From: CAIQQQ01 sp040399685
Lineage (GTDB): Bacteria > Pseudomonadota > Alphaproteobacteria > Acetobacterales > Acetobacteraceae
DNA: 64,000 nt
Assembly (NCBI GenBank): GCA_040399685.1
Contig: JBBART010000006.1
Coordinates: forward strand, 105,101 to 169,100
Direction of reading: 5' to 3'
A program made the position numbers and the translations under genes. Under the pieces are notes generated by a model, which worked only from the letters and a program-made list of their open reading frames with translations, did not search any database and was not told the DNA's origin. Positions 1-8,435 of this stretch are shown piece after piece (the first letter of the stretch is position 1; each line of letters starts with the position of its first letter).

Positions 1-207
1 CACACGGCGGGCGGCGGTATCCAGGTCCGGCAGGGCTGCACGAAGATTGGCCTCACCGACGCGGGTGACGGGCAGAAGCGGGCCAAGATGACGGGCGAGG
101 AAACCACCGAGATTGGAGGCCGTCTCCGCCCCCAGACGGCACAGCAGCCACAACGCGCCGCGCACCAGAAGGGCCTCAGCGCGATACTGGATCTGGCGGC
201 GGGTCAT
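1..207 (-). CDS. Lipid A acyltransferase, LpxL/HtrB family (N-terminal part only)
   Basis: Only the first 69 codons are inside the window; the gene runs off the left edge. The start codon lies at 205-207 and overlaps the lpxK stop as ATGA, so the two are translationally coupled. The visible part has the N-terminal layout of LpxL/HtrB acyltransferases: a hydrophobic helix (ALLVRGALWLLCRLG) followed by an RVGEANLRAALPDL segment close to the usual R..NL..aFP motif. The catalytic HX4D motif lies outside the window. These inner-membrane enzymes add secondary acyl chains to Kdo2-lipid IVA, which fits the upstream lpxK and waaA. The subfamily cannot be decided from this fragment. Confidence 0.72.
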   Translation of the reverse strand, partial: MTRRQIQYRAEALLVRGALWLLCRLGAETASNLGGFLARHLGPLLPVTRVGEANLRAALPDLDTAARRV

Positions 208-1175
208 GCGCCCGCCAACGCCTCGGTCAGGATGGCCTCAATCGCACCCGGATCTTGCCAGTCCAAAGTGATGCGCAGTTGCATGATGCCGGCCTGCTCC
301 GCCGCAGGCAGTCGCACGCGGTCTTTCTCGGTGGTCACGAGGGTTGCTTTCAGCGCGGCCGCGCGCCCCTGAAGGTGGGCGAGGTCGGCGTCGGTGTAGG
401 GGTGATGGTCGGCGAATTCCTGCATCTCCATTGGGGCATGACCGGCGTTGCGCAGCGTATCGAAGAACTTGGCGGGGCGGCCGATGCCGGCGAAGGCGAG
501 CAGGCGCGGTGGCAGGGCTGCGAGATCGGCCGCATCGGCCACGATGTCAGCGCGCAGGGCGGTAAACCCAGCCGGCAATTGCGCCAATGCGCCGGCCGTG
601 TCCGCGCCGATCAGCACTCCGGCCCGGCACCGGGCGGCGGCTGCGGCCACGCTCTCGCGCAGCGGACCGGCGGGGATGGCGTGGCCGTTGCCGAACCCGG
701 CGCCACCGTCGATCACCAGCAGCGATGCGGTTTTGGCGAGGCTGGGGTTCTGCAGCCCGTCATCCATCACCAGCACATCCGCCCCCTGCCCAATCGCCAG
801 CCGCGCGCTTGCGGCCCGGTCGGCGCCGATGAAGGTGGGCGCGGTCAAGGCCAGCAGCATCGCCTCGTCACCCACCTCGGATGCCGTGTGATGCGTCGGA
901 TCGACCCGCAAATTCCCGTGCAGCGATCCGCCATGGCCGCGCGTCAGAAAGGCCGGGCTGCGCCCGCGCGCCAGCAGGCGGGCGGCGAGATCGCGCGCCA
1001 GAGGGGTTTTTCCAGCACCGCCCGCGCCGGGATTGCCACAACAAATCACAGGCACCGACGCCACATATCCCGGCCGAGCAACCCGCCGGGCGGTGACGGT
1101 GGCATACATCCAGGCGAACGGCAGCAATATCCACGGCGGCGTGTGGCCGTGCGCCCAGAACGCGGGCGGCTTCAT
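204..1175 (-). CDS. lpxK: Tetraacyldisaccharide 4'-kinase LpxK
   Basis: Phosphorylates the 4' position of the tetraacyldisaccharide 1-phosphate to make lipid IVA, at the inner face of the inner membrane. The 323-residue product begins with a hydrophobic membrane-associating stretch and carries the LpxK P-loop GNPGAGGAGKTPL at about residues 47-59, then FLTRGHGG, and further on VLVMDDGLQN, the family's DDGxQ motif. I chose the ATG at 1173-1175 because it overlaps the waaA stop as ATGA; a start 30 bases upstream is possible but would run deeper into waaA. Same operon as waaA and the acyltransferase that follows it. Confidence 0.95.
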   Translation of the reverse strand: MKPPAFWAHGHTPPWILLPFAWMYATVTARRVARPGYVASVPVICCGNPGAGGAGKTPLARDLAARLLARGRSPAFLTRGHGGSLHGNLRVDPTHHTASEVGDEAMLLALTAPTFIGADRAASARLAIGQGADVLVMDDGLQNPSLAKTASLLVIDGGAGFGNGHAIPAGPLRESVAAAAARCRAGVLIGADTAGALAQLPAGFTALRADIVADAADLAALPPRLLAFAGIGRPAKFFDTLRNAGHAPMEMQEFADHHPYTDADLAHLQGRAAALKATLVTTEKDRVRLPAAEQAGIMQLRITLDWQDPGAIEAILTEALAGA

Positions 1176-2458
1176 GCGGCATGGCCTGCAAGCCGGAGCA
1201 GACATTGTGCCACATGCTCCGGCAGGCCGGCCGCGTTGGAGGCCGTTGCCAGCCCGGCCTGCCCCATTGCCTGGCGGGCGGCATCGTCGCGCAGCATGGT
1301 TTGCACCCAGCCGGTCAGGGCCGCCGTGTCCGCTACCACCGTGAGCGCGCCGGCACTCTCCAGGCGCGACACAGCCTCGGTGAAATTCGCCGTCTTTGGG
1401 CCAACGGCCACCGCACAGCCAAGGCGCGCCGGCTCCAGCGGGTTCTGTCCGCCGCCCAGCGCCAGGCTGCGGCCCACAAAAACAATCGGCACCAGCCGAT
1501 AGAGCAGGCCGAGTTCGCCCAGCGTGTCGGCCAGCCAGATGCCGGCGGCAGGCGGCCCCTCGCCCAAAGCGCGCCGTGTGACCTGGATGCCCAGCCGCTT
1601 CAACTCCTCCGCAATCGCCGCCCCGCGATGCGGATGCCGCGGCGCGATGATGGTCAGCAAGGTCGGATGCCGGCCGGACAGCGCCCGATGCACGGCGCCC
1701 GCGATCAGTTCCTCGCCGGGATGGGTGGAGGCGGCCAGCCAGACCGGCCGCCCAGCGGTCAGAATACGCATCCGGGCCAGTTCAGCCTCGTCCACCGGCA
1801 GGACGGGCGTGGCGAATTTCAGATTGCCGGAACTTTCGACCTGCCGTGCGCCGAGTGCGGCAAGCCGGGCCGCATCGGCATCGCTTTGCGCGAGCACGGC
1901 GTCGAACAGCCCGAACACCTGCCGCGCCGCACCTGGCACACGGCGCCACATCCCATGGCTGGACGGCGACAGGCGGGCGTTGACGAGCATCAACGGCACC
2001 CCGCGCTGCCGGCAGGCGGAGAGCAGGTTGGGCCAGATCTCGCTCTCGACGAAGCCCGCCACGTCGGGGTGCCAATGCGCCACGAAACGCGCCACCCAGC
2101 GCGGCACATCCAGCGGCACGAAGCGGTACAGCACACGACCGGCCGCCCCCATGGCGGGAATGCGGCTGTTGAGCAATTCCTGCGATGTCACGGTGCCGGT
2201 GGTGACCAGAACCGTCACGCCCGGTCGCTCCAGCAGCACCGCGATAACCGGGATGATCGACATTGTCTCCCCCACGCTGGCCGCATGCAGCCAGATCAGC
2301 GTGCCGGCCGGACGCGGCGTGGCCTCGTGGCCACAGCGCTCGCCAAGACGCGGGAGCAGTTCCCGGCCGCGTTTGACGCGCTTGTGCAGATGACGGCGCA
2401 ACAACGGGGCTGCGAGGGTTGCCAGGCTGGCATAGATACGAAGCAACATCAGCGACAT
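1172..2458 (-). CDS. waaA: 3-deoxy-D-manno-octulosonic acid (Kdo) transferase
   Basis: Transfers Kdo from CMP-Kdo to lipid IVA. At 428 residues it is of normal family length and has a GT-B fold. Visible marks are an N-terminal hydrophobic anchor, a GERCG segment (about residues 40-44) holding the Glu thought to be the catalytic base, and the very typical WLHAASVGE motif (about 56-64). The C-terminal half contains FVGRSLALGGGQNPLEPA, the nucleotide-sugar site of this family. It overlaps the upstream DUF374 acyltransferase by 10 bases and lpxK by ATGA. Mono- or bifunctionality cannot be told from sequence alone. Confidence 0.95.
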   Translation of the reverse strand: MSLMLLRIYASLATLAAPLLRRHLHKRVKRGRELLPRLGERCGHEATPRPAGTLIWLHAASVGETMSIIPVIAVLLERPGVTVLVTTGTVTSQELLNSRIPAMGAAGRVLYRFVPLDVPRWVARFVAHWHPDVAGFVESEIWPNLLSACRQRGVPLMLVNARLSPSSHGMWRRVPGAARQVFGLFDAVLAQSDADAARLAALGARQVESSGNLKFATPVLPVDEAELARMRILTAGRPVWLAASTHPGEELIAGAVHRALSGRHPTLLTIIAPRHPHRGAAIAEELKRLGIQVTRRALGEGPPAAGIWLADTLGELGLLYRLVPIVFVGRSLALGGGQNPLEPARLGCAVAVGPKTANFTEAVSRLESAGALTVVADTAALTGWVQTMLRDDAARQAMGQAGLATASNAAGLPEHVAQCLLRLAGHAA

Positions 2459-3132
2459 AGCCGGCTCGCCGTCTCGGACGCCTCGGTCAACGCCGCCTCG
2501 ATCGCGGGCAGCGCGTCAGCCCAGCCTTCGCGGGCCACATGGATCGGCGTGCCGCAGACCAGCACGCCGCGCCCCCACGGCAGCGGCAGGATCATCCGGT
2601 CCCAACTGGCGAACACATGACGGCGAGAGGTTTGCGCGGCACACGGCAGCACCGCACAGCCGGACAGACCCGCCAGTTGCGCCACGCCCGGCGCCGCCTT
2701 GCGACGTGGACCGCGCGGGCCATCCGGCGTGATGGCCACCTGTTGGCCGGATTCCAGCACCGCCAGCAACGCCATGGCCCCGGCCGCCCCGCCCCGGTTC
2801 TGGCCGCCGCGCGTGCTGGACCCGTGGGTGACACTGAGACCGAACCGGGCGATCACATCGCCGATAAAGCGGCCGTCCTTGTGGCGACTGACGAGCACAT
2901 GCAGCCGCAGCCCCGGCGTGGCGGCGCGGGCGCGGTTCCACAATTGCGGCATCAGCGGCAGATGTTCATGCCAGAACGCGGCAATGACGGGCGCGCCGTG
3001 TTCGTAAGGCGCGAAATTTTCAACCCCCACCAGCCGCCACCGCGTGCTGGACAGCGCCCATGCCAGATAGCGGCCAACGATCGCCGCCAGCATCGCCTGC
3101 ACGCGGGAACTGCGCATCAGGCGCTTCAGCAT
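2449..3132 (-). CDS. Lysophospholipid acyltransferase family protein (DUF374)
   Basis: A 227-residue DUF374 protein, a branch of the glycerolipid/lipid A acyltransferase superfamily, commonly found beside waaA in alphaproteobacteria. An N-terminal amphipathic/hydrophobic segment is followed by AFWHEHLPLMPQL, by LVSRHKDGRFIGDVIARFG and by the family motif ITPDGPRGPRRKAAPG. The reading frame stays open to 3729, but the extension lies opposite rsmD and has no family similarity, so the ATG at 3130-3132 is preferred. First gene of the lipid A/Kdo operon. The exact acyl acceptor is not known. Confidence 0.88.
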   Translation of the reverse strand: MLKRLMRSSRVQAMLAAIVGRYLAWALSSTRWRLVGVENFAPYEHGAPVIAAFWHEHLPLMPQLWNRARAATPGLRLHVLVSRHKDGRFIGDVIARFGLSVTHGSSTRGGQNRGGAAGAMALLAVLESGQQVAITPDGPRGPRRKAAPGVAQLAGLSGCAVLPCAAQTSRRHVFASWDRMILPLPWGRGVLVCGTPIHVAREGWADALPAIEAALTEASETASRLCR

Positions 3133-3214
3133 GGGCTGCCCGTGAAGGTGATCGGTTGCGTCATGCCCCGGCCGGTAGCATGCATGGCAAAACGCAGCAA
3201 ATAGAGGATCTTCG

Positions 3215-3760
3215 ATGCGCATTATCGCGGGCGCCTGGCGCAACCGAACCCTGGCCGCCCCTCCGGGTGAATCGACCAGGCCGACAGCCCAGCGCATGCG
3301 CCAGGCGCTGTTCGACATGCTGATGCACGCCCCTTGGGCCGAGGGCCGCGTGGTGGGCGCCGAGGTGCTGGACGCGTTTGCCGGCACCGGCGCGCTGGGA
3401 CTGGAAGCCCTGTCACGCGGGGCCGCACGGGCGAGCTTCATCGAAACCGACCGCACGGCGCTGGCCGCGTTGCGGGCCAATGTCGCAGCCTGCAAGGCCG
3501 ATGACCGGGCGGTGGTGATCCCTGGCGATGCGCTGCGCCCGAAGCCGGGAACGCCGTGCGGACTGGTGTTCCTTGACCCGCCATATGGCAAGGATCTGGT
3601 GGCGAAATCGGTAGCAACCCTGGGCCGGGCCGGGTGGTTCGCGCCCCATGCGCTGCTGGTGGTGGAGACCGGGAGCGAGGAAGTGTTGGAACTGCCAGCA
3701 GAAAAATTGGCCGAGCGGGTGCACGCCAAGGCGACGGTGAGCGTTTGGCGTCTCGCTTAG
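3215..3760 (+). CDS. rsmD: 16S rRNA (guanine(966)-N2)-methyltransferase RsmD
   Basis: SAM-dependent methyltransferase for G966 of 16S rRNA; 181 residues, the usual size. It opens with MRIIAGAWRNRTL, typical of RsmD. The SAM-binding motif I is DAFAGTGALGLEALSRG (residues 53-69), the acidic end of strand 2 is FIETD, and the catalytic motif is DPPY (121-124). A GAGGA Shine-Dalgarno sits shortly before the ATG. The gene is divergent from the DUF374 operon and convergent with mutL, whose stop is 4 bases away. Confidence 0.95.
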   Translation: MRIIAGAWRNRTLAAPPGESTRPTAQRMRQALFDMLMHAPWAEGRVVGAEVLDAFAGTGALGLEALSRGAARASFIETDRTALAALRANVAACKADDRAVVIPGDALRPKPGTPCGLVFLDPPYGKDLVAKSVATLGRAGWFAPHALLVVETGSEEVLELPAEKLAERVHAKATVSVWRLA

Positions 3761-3764
3761 ACGC

Positions 3765-5513
3765 TCAACGCCGGCCAAACATCCGTTCGATCTCGGCGCG
3801 GGTGAGTTTCAGATAGGTCGGCCGACCGTGGCTGCAGGTGGCCGCGCGCGGCGTGGCTTCCATCTGGCGCAAAAGGGCGTCCATTTCCGCGCCGCCCATC
3901 CGACGGCCGGCGCGGATGCTGCCGTGGCACGCCAACCGGGCAATCACCGCGTCGAGGCGGGATTCCAGGGCGGTGGTTTCGTCCTGCTCGGCCAGTTCGT
4001 CCGCCACGTCGCGCAGCAGCGGCGCGGGATCGGGCGTGCCCAGGGCTGCGGGCATGGCGCGCACCAGAATGGCGCCGGCGCCGAACGGCTCGATCTCCAG
4101 GCCCAGATCCGCGAGACTGTCGGCGTGGAAAGCCAGGCGAGCGGCGTCAGCGCCGGGCATGTCAACCACGGCGGGCATCAGCAGCGGCTGGGTGCGCACG
4201 CCGCCGGCCAGCATCTGGTTACGGATCGCCTCGTGCATCAGACGCTCATGGGCCGCATGCTGGTCCACCAGCACCAGGCTGCCATCGGGAGCAACGGCGA
4301 TGATGTAGGTGTCCAGCACCTGCGCCACCGCAGCCCCCAGCGGGTGGTCGGCGGCGGGGGCCGGGGCTTCGATCTGCGGCCGGGCCGAGGGTGTGTTGGT
4401 CAACGGCAGCGTGTTTTCGGCGAAACCACCGAATGTGGCGAACGGCGAAGTGCCCGCCACCTGCGGGGTCAGCCGCATCGGCGGCCTGCTTTGGAACTGC
4501 CCGCTCTGGAACGCCATGATGCCAGACGGCGGCGCCGGTCCGGCCCCCTGGGCCAGAGCGCGGCCAACCGCGCCGATCACCAAGGCGCGCACGGCATCGG
4601 CGTCGCGGTAGCGCAGTTCCGCCTTGGCGGGGTGCACGTTCACATCCACATCCTCGGGCGGGATGGTGAGATACAGCGCCACCACTGGAAAACGGCCGGC
4701 GGCAATCACGTCGCGATAGGCCACGCGCACGGCGATGCGCAACACCGGGTCCACCACCGGACGGCCATTGACCACCAGTGCCTGGGCGGCGGCCGTGGCG
4801 CGGGTGATGGCGGGTGGGGCCACGAAACCCTCGATGCGCAGATCGCCACGGGTCGCGTCGATGGCGATGGTGGTGTCTGGCCCCAGCAGGCTCGCGATGC
4901 GGGCCGCACGGGTCTGGGCCGGCAAGTCGAACGCCACCCGCCCGTCACTCTCAAAGCCGAACGCCACCTGTGGCGCGGCCAGCGCCAGGCGACGGATGGC
5001 GGCTTCCACGGCATCGGCCTCGGCACGCGGGGTTTTGAGGAATTTGCGGCGAGCGGGCGTGGCGAAGAACATGTCGCGCACGTCGATGCGGGTGCCGGGC
5101 GCACCGGAGGACGGCTGCACCGCCCCCACGAGCCCGCCCTCGACGCTGATGCTGTGGGCATCGCCGTCAGCGGTGCGCGAGGTGATGTGCAGGCGGGCGG
5201 CGGCACCGATGCTGGGCAGCGCCTCGCCCCGGAAGCCGAGGGTGGAAATCCGCACCAGCTGGTCATCGGTCAGCTTGCTCGTGGCGTGACGCTGCACGGC
5301 CAGCGCCAGTTCGTCGGCGGACATGCCGAACCCGTCATCGGTGACCTCGATGCGGGTGATGCCGCCGCCTTCGATCACCACGCGAATCCGCGTGGCCCCG
5401 GCGTCCAGCGCGTTCTCCACCAGTTCGCGCGCCGCCGCCGCCGGGCGCTCGATCACCTCGCCGGCGGCGATGCGGTTGACCACCGCCTCCGACAACAGGC
5501 GTATCCGGCTCAT
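3765..5513 (-). CDS. mutL: DNA mismatch repair protein MutL
   Basis: Mismatch-repair ATPase that links MutS recognition to strand incision. The N-terminal GHKL ATPase is plain: IAAGEVIERP, ELVENALDAG, DDGFGM and TLGFRGEALPSI. After a Pro/Ala-rich linker the C-terminal dimerisation domain contains DQHAAHERLMHE at about residue 418, which fits the DQHA-X2-E-X4-E metal-dependent endonuclease motif, and CSHGRPTY near the end (CPHGRP in most relatives). This is therefore the nicking type of MutL, unlike that of Escherichia coli. It lies 18 bases after pgi and is probably cotranscribed with it. Confidence 0.96.
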   Translation of the reverse strand: MSRIRLLSEAVVNRIAAGEVIERPAAAARELVENALDAGATRIRVVIEGGGITRIEVTDDGFGMSADELALAVQRHATSKLTDDQLVRISTLGFRGEALPSIGAAARLHITSRTADGDAHSISVEGGLVGAVQPSSGAPGTRIDVRDMFFATPARRKFLKTPRAEADAVEAAIRRLALAAPQVAFGFESDGRVAFDLPAQTRAARIASLLGPDTTIAIDATRGDLRIEGFVAPPAITRATAAAQALVVNGRPVVDPVLRIAVRVAYRDVIAAGRFPVVALYLTIPPEDVDVNVHPAKAELRYRDADAVRALVIGAVGRALAQGAGPAPPSGIMAFQSGQFQSRPPMRLTPQVAGTSPFATFGGFAENTLPLTNTPSARPQIEAPAPAADHPLGAAVAQVLDTYIIAVAPDGSLVLVDQHAAHERLMHEAIRNQMLAGGVRTQPLLMPAVVDMPGADAARLAFHADSLADLGLEIEPFGAGAILVRAMPAALGTPDPAPLLRDVADELAEQDETTALESRLDAVIARLACHGSIRAGRRMGGAEMDALLRQMEATPRAATCSHGRPTYLKLTRAEIERMFGRR

Positions 5514-5531
5514 GCGGCGAACATCGTCAGC

Positions 5532-7211
5532 TCAGGTTTCTCCGCGCAGGGCACGGAAGCGCGCAATCAGGGCGTTGGTGGAGTGGTCGTGAACCCCTTC
5601 CGGAGCCCCGGGCGAAAGGTCGGGCAGCAGGCCCGAGGCCAGCACCTTGCCCAGTTCCACGCCCCACTGGTCGAAGCTGTTGATGCCCCACAACCAGCCT
5701 TGCACCGCCACCTTGTGCTCATACAACGCGATCAGGCGGCCCAGCGCGAAGCCGTCCAACCGGCTTTGCAGAATGGTGATGCTGGGGCGGTTGCCGGGGA
5801 ACACACGGTGCGGCGCCACGGTGGCCACTTCGCTCGCCGTCGCCCCCTTGGCGCGCATCTCGGCCTCGACCTCCGCCAGCCCGCGTCCGCGCAAGAGTGC
5901 CTCGGCCTGGGCAAAGGCATGGGCGGCCAGGATGCGATGCGCCTCGGGGCGGTCGTGATCAGGGTTGGCGGCCAGGATGAAATCCACCGGCACCACCTGG
6001 GTGCCCTGATGAACCAATTGCATGAAGCTGTGCTGGGCGTTGGTGCCAGGCTCGCCGAACACCACCGGGCAGGTGGCATGGCCGACCGGCTTGCCGCTCA
6101 ACCCGACGGACTTGCCGTTGCTTTCCATCTCAAGCTGCTGGAGATAGGCTGGAAACCGCCGCAGCCGGTCGTCATAGGCCAGCACGCAATGGGCGCGGTA
6201 GCCGCAAGCATCCACGTGCCAGATCCCGGCCAGCGCCAGCAGCACCGGCAAGTTGTGCGCAAAGGGCGCCGAACGGAAATGGGTGTCCATCGCGGCAGCG
6301 CCGTCCAGCATCGCCTGGAACGCCGGCCATCCGGCCGACAGCGCCACCGACAGCCCGACCGGAGACCAGAGCGAGAACCGCCCGCCCACCCAGTCCCGAA
6401 AGCCGAACACGTGCTCGGGCCGGATGCCGAACGTCGCCACGGCGGCGAGGTTGGTGGACAGGGCCACGAAATGATCCGCGACAGCCGCTTCCCCCAATGC
6501 CCCAGCCAACCAGACGCGGGCCGCCTTGGCGTTCTCCGCGGTTTCCTGGGTGGTGAAGGTTTTGGATGCCACCAGCACCAGCGTGGTGGCGGGGTCCAGC
6601 CCGCGCGTGTGGGCCGCCAGGCCGGTGCCATCCACGTTGGACAGGAAGCGGGCCTGCAACACCGGGCCATGCGCCAGCGTCAGCGCCTCGGTGGCCATGG
6701 CGGGGCCAAGATCGGAACCGCCGATGCCGATGGCCAACACATGGGTGAACATCAGGCCCGTGGCGCCGCGCAGCCCGCCGGAATGCACGGCGCCCACAAA
6801 GGCTTCCATACGGGCCAACTCGGCCGTGGCAATCGCCGAGGCATCCTCACGTCCGTTTGGGACGTCAGCGACATACGCGGCATCGCGCCCCCCGCGCAGC
6901 GCCATGTGCATCGCGGCGCGGCCCTCGGTCTCATTGACGAAGGAACCGCCGAACAGCCGGTCACGGAACAGGCTCAGCCCGGCGGCGCGTGACAAGGTGA
7001 GCAGCGCCTCGATGGCGGCGTCATCCAGCGACGTTTTGGAATAATCGATCGTCAGGTCGTCAAGCTTGGCGGTGTATCGGCTCGCGCGGCCCGGATCGCC
7101 GGCGAACAGCGCGCGAATGTCCCGCGCCTCAGGGCGTGCGGACAGCGCCAAAACGCCGTCCCATGCCATGGCCAACGCCGCTTTATCCGGGAAACCAGGG
7201 TCATGCGGCAT
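5532..7211 (-). CDS. pgi: Glucose-6-phosphate isomerase
   Basis: Interconverts glucose 6-phosphate and fructose 6-phosphate. The 559-residue product shows both family signatures: DWVGGRFSLWSPVG in the middle and GWLWGINSFDQWGVELGK near the C-terminus. The frame extends to 7301, but the ATG at 7209-7211 is preceded by GAGGTG at a good distance and begins at the usual position for the family. mutL follows after 18 bases. The 137 bases between this start and the upstream DUF3035 gene hold no gene and probably contain the promoter. Confidence 0.96.
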   Translation of the reverse strand: MPHDPGFPDKAALAMAWDGVLALSARPEARDIRALFAGDPGRASRYTAKLDDLTIDYSKTSLDDAAIEALLTLSRAAGLSLFRDRLFGGSFVNETEGRAAMHMALRGGRDAAYVADVPNGREDASAIATAELARMEAFVGAVHSGGLRGATGLMFTHVLAIGIGGSDLGPAMATEALTLAHGPVLQARFLSNVDGTGLAAHTRGLDPATTLVLVASKTFTTQETAENAKAARVWLAGALGEAAVADHFVALSTNLAAVATFGIRPEHVFGFRDWVGGRFSLWSPVGLSVALSAGWPAFQAMLDGAAAMDTHFRSAPFAHNLPVLLALAGIWHVDACGYRAHCVLAYDDRLRRFPAYLQQLEMESNGKSVGLSGKPVGHATCPVVFGEPGTNAQHSFMQLVHQGTQVVPVDFILAANPDHDRPEAHRILAAHAFAQAEALLRGRGLAEVEAEMRAKGATASEVATVAPHRVFPGNRPSITILQSRLDGFALGRLIALYEHKVAVQGWLWGINSFDQWGVELGKVLASGLLPDLSPGAPEGVHDHSTNALIARFRALRGET

Positions 7212-7348
7212 GGAGGCACCTCGCGCAGGGTAAGCATGGCGCGTTTTCAGAACGTACGAAAACACTTGCCGAAGCATTAACGCAGCCAGCGCAGAGCGCA
7301 AAACCGAAATGAAATGCCGGAACGTTACAGTTCAGCGCCAACCGGATA

Positions 7349-7921
7349 TCAGAACAGCCGGTCCAGCAGGCCGGTGCTCTTGCGTTGGATGATGGCTGTG
7401 TCACCCGATTCGACCGACTGGCCGAGTGCGGCATTCTCACGCAACCGCTTGGACTCGCGCTGGGGATCAACGATGATGCCCGGCTCAGGGGCTGCCTTCC
7501 AGAACATCAGCCGGTCCGTCAGGGCGCGATCCCCGGATTGCAGGGAGGCCTCCTTGTTGACGTCGTTGCGGATGGTGGCGGATGCCGCGGGGCCGGCAGC
7601 ACCGACCAGCGCACGCTCGCCTGCCGATTGTACGGAATTCGACGCCAGCGCCGATTGCGGGTTCAAAGCGGCCTCGGCAGAGGCAGCAGCGGTGCGTTCC
7701 TGCGGGCGTGTGGCGCCGGGGGTTGGCGGCCGGATGCTGAAATCAGGCGGCATCGACAGCGGCGCGCGGGTGGTGACGGTAAACTCGTCCGGCACATCCC
7801 GCGTCAGGCCGATTGTGCGCGACATATCGTCTGTGCTGCCGCAGCCCGCGAGCGCCAGAACCAGCAGAGCGCCCAGGGTTTTTGCACAGGTATGCGGAAG
7901 GGAACGAGTTTTAATGATCAT
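7349..7921 (-). CDS. DUF3035-family lipoprotein
   Basis: A 190-residue predicted lipoprotein: basic N-terminus, hydrophobic stretch and lipobox LALAGC with the lipidated Cys at residue 27. The mature part matches alphaproteobacterial DUF3035 proteins (VPDEFTVTTRAPLSMPPDF near the start, DRLMFWK and a final GLLDRLF). Function is unknown; an envelope role is inferred. It starts 11 bases after the lspA stop and is probably cotranscribed with lspA, which encodes the peptidase that would process its signal peptide. A longer reading frame upstream is only lspA read in another frame. Confidence 0.87.
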   Translation of the reverse strand: MIIKTRSLPHTCAKTLGALLVLALAGCGSTDDMSRTIGLTRDVPDEFTVTTRAPLSMPPDFSIRPPTPGATRPQERTAAASAEAALNPQSALASNSVQSAGERALVGAAGPAASATIRNDVNKEASLQSGDRALTDRLMFWKAAPEPGIIVDPQRESKRLRENAALGQSVESGDTAIIQRKSTGLLDRLF

Positions 7922-7931
7922 AACGCGATTT

Positions 7932-8435
7932 CTAGCTCCGGTCGGAATTCTCGGCAAGCGGCAGCGTGTCAGGCTTGGCGCGAAGGCTGTCGAACACCAG
8001 GGCCGCCACGCCGCACACGATGGCGGCATCGGCCACATTGAACACATACCAGGAATGGCCAAAGGCGTGGGCGTGCAGGAAATCCACCACCGCGCCGAAC
8101 CGAACCCGGTCCACCACGTTGCCAACGGCCCCGCCGGCGATGGAGCCCAGGGCCACCGCCACCAGCCTGGTTTCGGCGCGGCGCAGCCACACGAACAGCG
8201 CCACCACCACACACAGCGCCACACCCGCCAGCACCCAGGACGCCGCTCCCCCCAGCCCACCGAGCAGGCCGAACGTCACGCCGCGATTCCACACCATCGT
8301 CAGGCTCAGGAACGGCAGCACCGGAACGCTGCCCAAGGTGGGCAGGTCCAGCACGTCCAGAACCCATGCCTTGCTGGCCTGGTCGGCGGCCAGCACAACC
8401 GCCGCCCCAGCCACGCCGAGAGCCATGCGGCTCAT
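7932..8435 (-). CDS. lspA: Lipoprotein signal peptidase (signal peptidase II)
   Basis: Inner-membrane aspartyl protease that removes signal peptides from prolipoproteins. The 167 residues form four hydrophobic helices. ADQASKAWV lies near the N-terminus, and the two catalytic Asp motifs are GGAVGNVVDRV and FNVADAAIVCG. The ATG at 8433-8435 overlaps the ileS stop as ATGA, the classic ileS-lspA coupling. A lipoprotein gene (DUF3035) follows directly. Confidence 0.95.
   Translation of the reverse strand: MSRMALGVAGAAVVLAADQASKAWVLDVLDLPTLGSVPVLPFLSLTMVWNRGVTFGLLGGLGGAASWVLAGVALCVVVALFVWLRRAETRLVAVALGSIAGGAVGNVVDRVRFGAVVDFLHAHAFGHSWYVFNVADAAIVCGVAALVFDSLRAKPDTLPLAENSDRS

Noticed and set aside
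3133..3729. N-terminal extension of the DUF374 acyltransferase
   Set aside because: The extension lies opposite rsmD and has no family similarity; normal length is reached from the ATG at 3132.
3828..6992. 1054-codon open frame on the plus strand across mutL and pgi
   Set aside because: It lies opposite two certain genes, has the His/Gly/Arg/Gln-rich composition of an antisense frame in GC-rich DNA and shows no domain.
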